From UBA5614 sp963667535 (GTDB lineage Bacteria > Cloacimonadota > Cloacimonadia > Cloacimonadales > Cloacimonadaceae): 64,000 nt of DNA. Position numbers and translations under genes: made by a program. Positions 28,601 to 36,489 of this stretch are shown in pieces (the first letter of the stretch is position 1; each line of letters begins with the position of its first letter). A model generated the notes under the pieces. The model saw only the letters and a program-made list of their open reading frames with translations. It ran no database searches and was not told where the DNA came from. The stretch is from assembly GCA_963667535.2 (NCBI GenBank), contig CAXXDU010000002.1:310001-374000 (forward strand). Reading direction: 5' to 3'.

Positions 28601-30245
28601 TAATCAGATAACTGTAGCAAAATCTATCTTTGACTCATCATATGATGGGTCTATTGTAGCATTTAACAATCAATACAATACAAATCCTTTATTAGACGGA
28701 GATTACATTCCTTATTGGTCTGATGGGATTAAATCACCATGTATTGATAAGGGAAATCTGAATTCTGATTCCATCCATCCCTGGTATGAAACGAATATAA
28801 ACTATGACACTGATAATAGCAGACTGGATATTGGAGCAAAACCCTTTGTAGCAGAAAAACATAGAAACGGACTCATAGCTCTAGAAAAAAGCGAACAGTG
28901 GAACTGGATTTCCATTCCGGCTATCGATTATCCCGATAATGCAGATAGCACAGATCATGAATACTATGCATTCCACACTTACGAGGATAATGGATTGTTT
29001 GAAAGTTCTCAGACCGGAAGAATTTTAGATGACATTAGATGGTTATATAATGATGACAGTGGAAGAACATGGTGGGATGATGGTTTTTTTGTTTTTCCGG
29101 CAGATGTGCATCACGTAAAATCGCAATATGGATATAAAGTTAAGCTGAATGATGGCGTTAATGTTCCCCAAATCAAACGGATTGAATACAGCGGTTTCCT
29201 GCCGGGTTGTGATGGTAATGATATCGACTATCTGGAAATACAACCACCTGACCAAACTCCTGAGAATCTAAATCCTCTTACAAACACCTATGAAAGAGAA
29301 ACCTGGCTGGGATACTATCTGGAAGAGAGCTTGGCTCCACAGGATGCTCTGGCTCCTATACTGAATAATATAGTTTCTATCAAAGCCCAAGACTGGTCAA
29401 TGAATAGGGTTATCGTAAATGGACAATATACCGATGATTGGGAAGGACGTGCTCCCTCCTGCGGTATCGCCATCAATTACGGTGAAATGGTGGCTGTCAG
29501 ATACATTGGAACAGAAACGGTTCAATTCCAATGGGGAAATACACTGCCACTTCCGGAAGGATTACCTCAATACGAAAGACCGGAACCAGAACATTTTACC
29601 TTTAATAAAGAAGATGACTACTTGCCTATTTATGCAACTATCGATTTATCCAGCTATGTGCCCGGCTCTGGACCCACGGAAATTGCTGTGTATAAAGATA
29701 ATGTTTGCATCGGAGCAGAGAAAATCTCCGGAGAGGAATTACAATTAAAAGCTTATCTAGAAGGCGAATATAATTATGATGAAGAAGTGTTTGAGTTCAA
29801 ATTCCATTTCCCCTCCAAGTCAGGTAATGATGAGGTAGTCGAGAATTTTGCAGTGCTCAATCCACTGACTAGCAGATACGAAGTTCGCAATTCTATCCCA
29901 TTTTATTGCAAGAATTATATGAAGGTGTCGCTAAAACCGCTGGATATTGCTGATGCCCAAATACCTGCTATGACAAGGCTGGAAAATAATTATCCAAATC
30001 CCTTCAATCCTGAAACAACTATCAGATTTGATTTAGCCAAATCAGGCAAAATGAAACTGGAGATCTTCAATGTGAAAGGACAAGCAGTAAAAACCCTGCT
30101 TAATGGAGACATTGAAGCAGGTTATCATTCCATCAAATGGAATGGGAAAGACGATAACGGTAAGCAAACAACCTCAGGAGTTTATTTCTACAGACTAACT
30201 GCTGATGGAAAAAGCTTGACCAATAAAATGCTTATGCTAAAATAA
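25698..30245 (+). CDS. Secreted C10-family (streptopain-like) protease with beta-helix and T9SS signal
   Basis: 1515 residues. Order: signal peptide (1-25); pro-region (about 30-140); C10 cysteine protease domain (about 145-385) with catalytic C171 in SKVGCVATAFAQ, His at about 322-323 in GHHSFIVYGYD, and downstream NWGWNQ...NWW; a carboxypeptidase-like beta domain (about 475-555); a right-handed parallel beta-helix (about 570-1040, many N-x-N..F/I rungs); a second beta-rich module; and a type A sorting domain (YPNPFNPET, FNVKGQ). Catalytic residues look intact, so it is probably an active secreted protease presented on a long helix. Strong GGAG ribosome site. The next gene is probably cotranscribed. 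Confidence 0.85.
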   Translation: MKKTLLFLFGALLLSFLTATPVSQANILLTAEAWLEQMSTIDYSVNYFEVVSDSLGIPCLYKVNFNPSGFVVIAADDRCYPILGYGVTGSISNDNPALIDLIGQYKRAISNIVEENLSNEQTQETWSSISENLTSTRNPHTISSLAPEWNQDSPYNDLCPSFDNQRSKVGCVATAFAQIVNYYKKWKYEFSDEDDYYSIYNPQNSSDLYYAWIDDYSTECCFPTFPQLNSDMVSVRNKFTLNNELTNTDKAALCFASGILLHMQYHPVASGAETLVDGSRAYGSLDYEFDTASKSGHTDNYWNQLLTSSLDLNRPVQYAAGHHSFIVYGYDITDEGYFYNINWGWNQTQSTNWWKLNHFNPTYDSETQNLNSSVKMIYNIRPIAHVNQIVRLCNNTSPGILIMALTKTNSTYPEDSEFFYSNIEGLFDFNTELGTYDVIISRYSGNYLPYSQNNVSFDVGQNFVQPSPIILYNGVIEGQVALSNQNLSTASVAIELLNNYGSLIATRQPDNSGYFQVNVSNGQYKVRYKVISSTNNIVYYAYTTETLTINQGSQSINLPLVTLSPITLTQLMVKPNGIGDSFQTIGEAIQYAQTTASSSTYSGNPITINVYAGEYDWPEISYGENGFNFSYNNAQQDSINIKIRKYGNGNVTVKPNSTSQVNVMITNTNLAFEGIHFNQSIFYDDRCIYNMQGAGHSSFLFYNCIFGDTGTESQYRKLRFSDTSNIKFSGCYFQRCSATVEYGQLPSTWTTNCGILEFESCNNIDISYCNFTPYNSAVKSVVYASNVNGLKIRNSNLFINQFGANNCETGAVFVTQGQNITLNDNKFIGNVSYGGNATAINLTESIDFVITGNLFTANDVNQVGLTQNMSEILFKNCSLKNTDVFSRNIFDDQNSGNNDPVRFINIDSSIESYLNINNCDFLVHNVSGKRILSVYPFAENNPNSVTLNNCVFSTENVNDNVEFDCAASNQITVAKSIFDSSYDGSIVAFNNQYNTNPLLDGDYIPYWSDGIKSPCIDKGNLNSDSIHPWYETNINYDTDNSRLDIGAKPFVAEKHRNGLIALEKSEQWNWISIPAIDYPDNADSTDHEYYAFHTYEDNGLFESSQTGRILDDIRWLYNDDSGRTWWDDGFFVFPADVHHVKSQYGYKVKLNDGVNVPQIKRIEYSGFLPGCDGNDIDYLEIQPPDQTPENLNPLTNTYERETWLGYYLEESLAPQDALAPILNNIVSIKAQDWSMNRVIVNGQYTDDWEGRAPSCGIAINYGEMVAVRYIGTETVQFQWGNTLPLPEGLPQYERPEPEHFTFNKEDDYLPIYATIDLSSYVPGSGPTEIAVYKDNVCIGAEKISGEELQLKAYLEGEYNYDEEVFEFKFHFPSKSGNDEVVENFAVLNPLTSRYEVRNSIPFYCKNYMKVSLKPLDIADAQIPAMTRLENNYPNPFNPETTIRFDLAKSGKMKLEIFNVKGQAVKTLLNGDIEAGYHSIKWNGKDDNGKQTTSGVYFYRLTADGKSLTNKMLMLK

Positions 30246-30332
30246 CATATTAATAAAAGATTCCTGCTTTTGCAGGAATGACTGTTGAATCGGGATGGAG
30301 ATATCTTCCATCCCGAAACTTTAAGGATGGCA

Positions 30333-32906
30333 ATGAAAAAGCTAACATTGATTTTAACAATGTGGATAATGATAATGACATGCTGTATATTCGGGGTAAC
30401 CCATACAGTGGCGATAGACGGGTCACAACAATATACGAGTATCCAGACAGCAATAGATAATTCCTCCAATGGCGATATCGTGCTGGTCTATCCCGGAGAG
30501 TATTTTGAAGCTTTAAACACCAATGGCAGAAGCATTTCTATCCAAAGCACCTATCCCCTTACCCAATCAGAAGAGACGATTGATAACACTATTATACATG
30601 CCAGCGTACCTTTTTCCTGTCTGGAAGTGAAATGGGGAGAAACCGTTACCATCAATGGCTTCACAATGATGAATAACTATCCTTTAAATCTTGCGGTTAA
30701 TACTCAAAGCCCAGATGGGCTCTTTGGGGGGGGGGTTGAAGTATACAACCTGGCAAGCATACAAATCCTTAATTGCGTTATCAAAAACTGCATAGCTCAA
30801 GGCTCTGGAGGTGTTTATTTTGGAGGTGTAGATTTTTTTATGTCCAATACAAAGATATTCGATAATTATGGCATTGAAGTAGCTGGAGGAATAACTATTG
30901 AAGGGGCTAATTTGAACTTAGTAACCTTTGATAGTATATATCCCAATAGCATTTATAATAATACGAGCAGAGGGGGAATGGATATTCTGTTTATTGAGTA
31001 TGCAAATCCAATCCACATTATCTTACATACCTTCAGCACAATATTGACAGAGCCGGATAACTTCTTTTTTAAAGACCTCAGAAATGCCGGAATAACAATA
31101 ACTGTTCAGAATGCCTATTTTAACCTGATAAATCATGATTTGTATGTTGCTCCTAATGGCAATAATGCCAACACCGGTATAACACCGGATTCTCCATTGC
31201 AGACTATTGCTTATGCTGTAAAGCTTATTCAACCGGACAGCCTCAATCCCAAGACCATTCATCTGGCTCCCGGAGTGTATAACTTTACCGATTCCAATCA
31301 ATACTATCCCTTTACCATAAAAGCTCACACCCGTTTGGTTGGGGATGATATGGATACGACCATTTTAGACAACGGACAAACACTAAGAAATTACTTCGGC
31401 TTCTATAAACAAGACGACATACACATTGAGAAAATTAGTTTCTCTCCATACATATCTCACGATAATCCTTTTGGATTTTCTAACTCAGAAAACATAGTGC
31501 TCAGAAATCTCAAATTTGACGGAACCTTTGGTGATGATAGAATAAAGATGTCGTACAATAACGACGTTGTATGTGAGAATATTATCATAGGTAATTCATA
31601 CATTCATAATGATGACAATCTTGGTTTTCTTATGTCCTATTGCAACAATGTAATCATGAATAATGTGATTATCGATAATATGGACTCCAGTGGTCTTGAT
31701 GGCAACGCAATTGGCATAGAATGTTGGGAATCTGATGTGACCATTAGAAATAGTATCATTTCCAATTGTGATACTTATGATGCCTCTATGTTTATGTATC
31801 AGACCATCGGAGAAGACCAGAACAGCTATAACCTGGATATGTCCAATCTGCTGTTTATCAATAACAACACAGAAAATGAGTATTGGGGCAGAGCGCCTAT
31901 GTATATCCAGAACAGGTTTCAAGCCATGAAGATTAATAACTGTACCTTTGCCAATAATCATGGAGCAGGTTTTAAAGTAATCTATGTTTTTGGTGATTGC
32001 GATATTAGCAATTCCATCTTCTATAATCCCGGTAATAGTTGCGATCTTGCTTTTCGTAACGTGTTTGATGTATATTCTTTCTATCCCTCTATTAGCTATA
32101 GTCTGCTTAATAGTCCCTATTCCGCTACGGATAGTTCACAAGTCAGCATAAATAGTGTTTTTGTTAATGAGAATCCCTTGTTTCTGGGAGCCAATAATCC
32201 TGACTATGACATCTCAATGCCGGAGTATTATAAGTTAAGCTCCCGTTCCCCCTGTATTGATGCTGGAACAAGAGATACCTTGGGAATGAATATACCTCCG
32301 ATGGATTTAGCCGGGAACTATAGAATCTGGGATAACTGTATAGATATGGGCTGCTTTGAATATGGCTCTGCTCCTGTAGCCAATGATAATCCCGAGTATC
32401 CAGCATTGCCGGATCGAATTGTATTGAGCACCTATCCAAATCCTGTTTATCTGAATGGCAGCAAGGGAGCATTTACGTTTATTGAGTTTACTTTACCGGA
32501 AAAAGCCATAGATAAACCTGTGGTGGAGATATATAACCTGAAAGGACAGAAGGTAAGGACGATGCGAGTGGGTGAAAGTTTTGGTAGTATGGCAAGGAAG
32601 GCTGGGTTAAATAATTATGAATTAAAAATTATGGAATATGAATTGGCATGTAACACAGGCACCCTTGCCTGTGAAAGAAAACTGATAAGCACAAGGCATG
32701 TCCCTACAAACAAAATTGAAACAGACAATAGTGTTTGTAGTACTACGACAGGCAAGGATGCCTGTGTTACTAAAAACGGTACTTTCTATTCCACTGTCTG
32801 GGATTGCAGAGATGAGCATAGTCAAAAGCTGGCATCAGGCATATACATTGTAAAAGTCACCTCCGGCAGGCATCAGACCTCCGGTAAGATGACTATACTG
32901 AAGTAA
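30333..32906 (+). CDS. Secreted parallel beta-helix (pectate-lyase-fold) protein with T9SS signal
   Basis: 857 residues from the ATG after AAGGA; the upstream ATG at 30285 lacks a ribosome site. Signal peptide, then two beta-helix regions (about 30-265 and 285-700) with ThxSIQTAID...GD.V.V.PG.Y at the start, typical of the pectin-lyase fold; no catalytic motif seen. The final type A sorting domain (YPNPVYL; YNLKGQ) is split by about 50 unrelated residues encoded by a dispersed repeat (32650-32770). A G10 run at 30726-30735 lies early in the gene and could cause phase variation. Start lies 88 nt after the protease gene. Confidence 0.8.
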   Translation: MKKLTLILTMWIMIMTCCIFGVTHTVAIDGSQQYTSIQTAIDNSSNGDIVLVYPGEYFEALNTNGRSISIQSTYPLTQSEETIDNTIIHASVPFSCLEVKWGETVTINGFTMMNNYPLNLAVNTQSPDGLFGGGVEVYNLASIQILNCVIKNCIAQGSGGVYFGGVDFFMSNTKIFDNYGIEVAGGITIEGANLNLVTFDSIYPNSIYNNTSRGGMDILFIEYANPIHIILHTFSTILTEPDNFFFKDLRNAGITITVQNAYFNLINHDLYVAPNGNNANTGITPDSPLQTIAYAVKLIQPDSLNPKTIHLAPGVYNFTDSNQYYPFTIKAHTRLVGDDMDTTILDNGQTLRNYFGFYKQDDIHIEKISFSPYISHDNPFGFSNSENIVLRNLKFDGTFGDDRIKMSYNNDVVCENIIIGNSYIHNDDNLGFLMSYCNNVIMNNVIIDNMDSSGLDGNAIGIECWESDVTIRNSIISNCDTYDASMFMYQTIGEDQNSYNLDMSNLLFINNNTENEYWGRAPMYIQNRFQAMKINNCTFANNHGAGFKVIYVFGDCDISNSIFYNPGNSCDLAFRNVFDVYSFYPSISYSLLNSPYSATDSSQVSINSVFVNENPLFLGANNPDYDISMPEYYKLSSRSPCIDAGTRDTLGMNIPPMDLAGNYRIWDNCIDMGCFEYGSAPVANDNPEYPALPDRIVLSTYPNPVYLNGSKGAFTFIEFTLPEKAIDKPVVEIYNLKGQKVRTMRVGESFGSMARKAGLNNYELKIMEYELACNTGTLACERKLISTRHVPTNKIETDNSVCSTTTGKDACVTKNGTFYSTVWDCRDEHSQKLASGIYIVKVTSGRHQTSGKMTILK
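32650..32770. repeat. Dispersed inverted-repeat element inside a coding region
   Basis: Outer arms 32650-32673 and 32746-32770 (GTAACACAGGCA(C/T)CCTTGCC type) are near-perfect inverses; inner arms CTACAAAC (32704) and GTTTGTAG (32733) are nested. Between them is AAGCACAAGGCATGTCCCTA, the same string type as in the gap at 23590 and 23750. Confidence 0.65.
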
Positions 32907-32961
32907 GCACTAAATTCTTTTAACCACGGAATACACGAAACACACGGAAAAGTACGATTTT

Positions 32962-33158
32962 ATGAATCACGGACAGGAGTGTCCATGCCACTAATCTGAG
33001 AAGCGTGAGGTTTGTATCCCACGTTTTATGAATCACGGACAGGAGTGTCCATGCCACTAATCTGAGAAGCGTGAGGCACGTATCCTACGATTTTATGAAT
33101 CACGGACAGGAGTGTCCATGCCACTAATCTGAGAGGTGTGAGGCGCATAACCTACGAT
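32962..33158. repeat. Three tandem 66-nt repeats
   Basis: Units start at 32962, 33028 and 33095. Each begins ATGAATCACGGACAGGAGTG and carries CCACTAATCTGAGA and a GTGAGGCACGTATCCTACGA-like end. CGGACAGGAGTGTCC is palindromic. They fill most of the gap between the beta-helix gene and mnmE. Confidence 0.7.
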
Positions 33159-33224
33159 GCAGGAATGACTAGGGTGATAAAGAAGTTTCTTTGCGTGGTT
33201 TTTGTGTTTTTTGTGGTGGTTAAA

Positions 33225-34628
33225 TTACTTGCCGATGCAGAAGGAGGAGAAAATGCGGTCGAGCATATCGTCAGTGGTGACGGCTCCCGTGATTTCAGAC
33301 AGGGCTGTTACTGCTTCTATCAGGTCAAAGGCGATGAATTCATAGCCCATGTCTTCTGCAATAGCTTGTTTGGCGTGTGATAAAGCAGAAAGTGAACGTT
33401 CAATGGCAGCGAGATGTCTGGTATTGGTTATGAGGACAGAGCTCAATTGACTATCAGGCAGGCTGATGCGGGCAAGAATCTGTCTTCTTATCATTTCAAT
33501 TCCATCAGAGATGACAGTTGAACAGGGATAAATCTCACGGTTTTCATTATGGGCAAAGCTGAATCTGGAGCCACTCAGATAGCTTATCCATTCTGTCATG
33601 GAAGGCAGTTTGTCAAAACCCAGCAAGTCTATTTTATTCAGAATCAGGATGGTATTATGGGGTATGGTACTCTGGGCAATTAAATCAGGTGTAAGGGTTT
33701 CAGGGTCGGTCAGCAGGATATTTAAGTCAGCTTTGCTCAGCAAGGCTTTGGTCTTGTCTATGCCAATCTGTTCAATTTCGTTATCTGTTTCTCTCAATCC
33801 GGCAGTATCAATCAGTTTTATGGGATATCCATGCAGTGAAAGCCATTCTTCCAGATAATCACGCGTAGTGCCGGGCTGGGCTGTAACAATGGCTCTGTTT
33901 TCCTGCAAAAACAAATTGAAGACAGAGGATTTTCCTACGTTGGGAGCACCGGTCAGGCACACTGTAAAACCATCCCGCAGTATTTTGCCCTGATTACCGT
34001 TATGATACATATCCTTAAGCTTGAGCAGGATATCATCAAGTTTGGTTTTGACATTATGCAAATCAATTTCAGGTAAATCCTGATCAGCAAAATCAATGGA
34101 AAGCTCAAACTGAATCCTGCATTCGGTAATGTCTGCGACAATCGTCCTGATTTCATTCGAAACGCTGCCTTTGAGTTGATTTAAGGCTGCGCTTTCAGCT
34201 TTGGCAGTCTGAGCCTGAATCAGGTCACTCACCGCTTCAGCCTGAGCCAAATCGAGCTTATGGTTCATGAATGCTCTCAAGGTAAATTCTCCCGGTTCTG
34301 CCAGACGGCAGGTCCTGAGGAGTAATTGCAGTATTTTATTTACGAGGTCAGGATTACCATGCCCGCTGATTTCGACCATATCCTCGCCTGTAAAGCTATG
34401 CGGATTGCGGAAAACCAGGCAGATTACTTCGTCTATAAGCTCTTCTTCTGCTTTGATATAGCCATATACCGCCTGATAGGAAGAGGCATTGGTAATTTTA
34501 TCCGGCTGTGAAAAGATGGTGCTGACTATCCGGATGGCGTCACTGCCGCTGACTCTGATGATTGCCAGGGCAGAAGTGCCCGGTGGAGTGGCTATGGCTG
34601 TGATGGTATCGGTCAGATTAAAATGCAT
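33225..34628 (-). CDS. mnmE: tRNA-modification GTPase MnmE
   Basis: 467 residues, full length. With MnmG it forms the 5-carboxymethylaminomethyl group on wobble uridine 34. N-terminal folate-binding domain (DTITAIATPPGTSALAIIRVSG), helical domain, inserted G domain (G1 GAPNVGKSS about 229, G3 DTAGLRE, G4 NKID) and the C-terminal FCIGK with the catalytic cysteine. Its start lies inside dxs (16-nt overlap), so it is the last gene of the long minus-strand operon. Confidence 0.96.
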   Translation of the reverse strand: MHFNLTDTITAIATPPGTSALAIIRVSGSDAIRIVSTIFSQPDKITNASSYQAVYGYIKAEEELIDEVICLVFRNPHSFTGEDMVEISGHGNPDLVNKILQLLLRTCRLAEPGEFTLRAFMNHKLDLAQAEAVSDLIQAQTAKAESAALNQLKGSVSNEIRTIVADITECRIQFELSIDFADQDLPEIDLHNVKTKLDDILLKLKDMYHNGNQGKILRDGFTVCLTGAPNVGKSSVFNLFLQENRAIVTAQPGTTRDYLEEWLSLHGYPIKLIDTAGLRETDNEIEQIGIDKTKALLSKADLNILLTDPETLTPDLIAQSTIPHNTILILNKIDLLGFDKLPSMTEWISYLSGSRFSFAHNENREIYPCSTVISDGIEMIRRQILARISLPDSQLSSVLITNTRHLAAIERSLSALSHAKQAIAEDMGYEFIAFDLIEAVTALSEITGAVTTDDMLDRIFSSFCIGK

Positions 34629-36469
34629 ATCAGTTCAGCTATCCGTTCGGGGGTCAGGCCAATTGAATCATTTAGCTCCTCTACTTTGCCATGAGTGATA
34701 AAGTTATCCGGATAACCGAAGGAAGTAACAATGGTTTTGCTTTCTGAAAGATAATCACGCAGAGCTGTGCCAAATCCACCCATAATTGCATTATGTTCAA
34801 TGGTAAAGATGCGTTTGCAGTGCTTTCCGAGTTTGGTAAAAAGCTCTGTATCGAGAGGTTTGATGCTGCGCACATTTATCAGCCAGGGTTTTATATTTTT
34901 TGCCTTGAGCTCATTAACCACATCCACAGCCAAAGGAAAAGTATCACCCACAGATACGATGGCAATGTCTTTACCGGTTGTCACAGTTTCAGCTTTTCCG
35001 GGTTCAAAAGGTACAATATCTTTGCCAAGGCAATAAGCTGTGCCGCGCGGATAACGGATAGCGACAGGACCTGCTTTGTAATCAGCAGCCCATATCAGCA
35101 TGGCATCCAGCTCTTCGGCATTGGAAGGAGCAAGGATTACCAGATTGGGAATAAAATTGAGGAAGGAAATATCAAAAGCACCATGATGCGTGGCGCCATC
35201 TTCTCCGACAAAGCCTGAGCGGTCTATACAAAAGACAACCGGCAGTTTTTGCAGGGCAACATCATGGATAATCTGGTCCAAAGCACGTTGTAAAAAGGTA
35301 GAATAGACAGCAAAGAAAGGCTTTAGCCCTTTGACAGCCAGTCCTGCTGCAAAGGTTACAGCATGCTGTTCTGCAATGCCCACATCAAAAAAGCGGTCTG
35401 GATATTTGGTTTCAAAGCCGGAGAGTCCTGTTCCGGCAGACATAGCAGCAGTGATAGCGACCACATCTTTATGTGTTTCAGCAATTCTGCATAAGCTTTT
35501 ACCAAATACTTCAGCCCATGATTCTGGTCCGCTGCAGACGACTTTGCCGTCTTTGGCATCAAAGGGTCCTACCCCGTGATACAGGGATGAATTCTTTTCT
35601 GCCGGAGCATAGCCTTTGCCCTTGCGGGTAACCAGATGCACAAGCACAGGACCGACCATATTGTTTTTTACACGTTGGAAGATATCCAGCATTTGGGTGA
35701 TATTGTGTCCGTCAATAGGGCCGACATATTTAAAACCGAGGTCTTCAAAAATGATATTGGGTACGATGATATTCATCAAGCTTTCCTCCAGTTTCTGAGC
35801 GCCATAGATAAACTTGCTGCGTATGTTTTTGGGCAGGCTGGAGCTAAGGTCCCAGACCTGTTTCTTTAAAGCATTGTAAGGTCTGCTGACCAGCATTCTT
35901 GCCATGTATTTCTGCAGACCACCCACATTGTGGGATATCGACATTTCATTATCATTGAGAATTACGACGAACTTATTCTTCTGAAGATGTCCGGAATGAT
36001 TCAAAGCTTCAAAAGACATGCCCCCTGTTAAAGCTCCGTCACCGATTACAGCAATGCAATGTCCCTTTTCATCATTCAGGTCTCTGCCACAGGCAATACC
36101 CAATGCTGCTGAAACAGAAGTGCTGCTATGCCCTGTACCGAATACGTCATAAGGGCTTTCCTCACGCTTGGTAAAACCGCTTAAGCCGCCAAACGTGCGG
36201 ATGGTGTCAAATTGTTCATTCCGTCCGGTCAGGATTTTCCAGGCATAAGCCTGATGACTTACATCCCAGACCAGTTTATCTTGCGGAAAAGTGAATACAT
36301 TCATTAAAGCGATGGTAAAATCGACCGTTCCCAGGCTGGGAGCCAGATGTCCACCGTTTTTGGAGATTACGTTTACAATGCGGCTGCGTACTTCAAAAGC
36401 CAGCAGTTTAAGCTCTTCAGGAGTGAGTTTCTTCACATCCTGAGGTTTGGTTATCTTTTCCAGGTACAT
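34613..36469 (-). CDS. dxs: 1-deoxy-D-xylulose-5-phosphate synthase
   Basis: 618 residues, normal length. Condenses pyruvate and glyceraldehyde 3-phosphate, the first step of the MEP isoprenoid pathway, with thiamine diphosphate. Seen: GHSSTSVSAALG, the ThDP motif GDGALTGGMSFEALNHSG (about 142), transketolase central region DVGIAEQHAVTFAAGLA (about 365) and DRSGFVGEDGATHHG (about 418). GGGAGATAAT precedes the ATG. Follows the VWA gene by 20 nt. Confidence 0.96.
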   Translation of the reverse strand: MYLEKITKPQDVKKLTPEELKLLAFEVRSRIVNVISKNGGHLAPSLGTVDFTIALMNVFTFPQDKLVWDVSHQAYAWKILTGRNEQFDTIRTFGGLSGFTKREESPYDVFGTGHSSTSVSAALGIACGRDLNDEKGHCIAVIGDGALTGGMSFEALNHSGHLQKNKFVVILNDNEMSISHNVGGLQKYMARMLVSRPYNALKKQVWDLSSSLPKNIRSKFIYGAQKLEESLMNIIVPNIIFEDLGFKYVGPIDGHNITQMLDIFQRVKNNMVGPVLVHLVTRKGKGYAPAEKNSSLYHGVGPFDAKDGKVVCSGPESWAEVFGKSLCRIAETHKDVVAITAAMSAGTGLSGFETKYPDRFFDVGIAEQHAVTFAAGLAVKGLKPFFAVYSTFLQRALDQIIHDVALQKLPVVFCIDRSGFVGEDGATHHGAFDISFLNFIPNLVILAPSNAEELDAMLIWAADYKAGPVAIRYPRGTAYCLGKDIVPFEPGKAETVTTGKDIAIVSVGDTFPLAVDVVNELKAKNIKPWLINVRSIKPLDTELFTKLGKHCKRIFTIEHNAIMGGFGTALRDYLSESKTIVTSFGYPDNFITHGKVEELNDSIGLTPERIAELICILI

Positions 36470-36489
36470 ATATTATCTCCCTGATTAAA

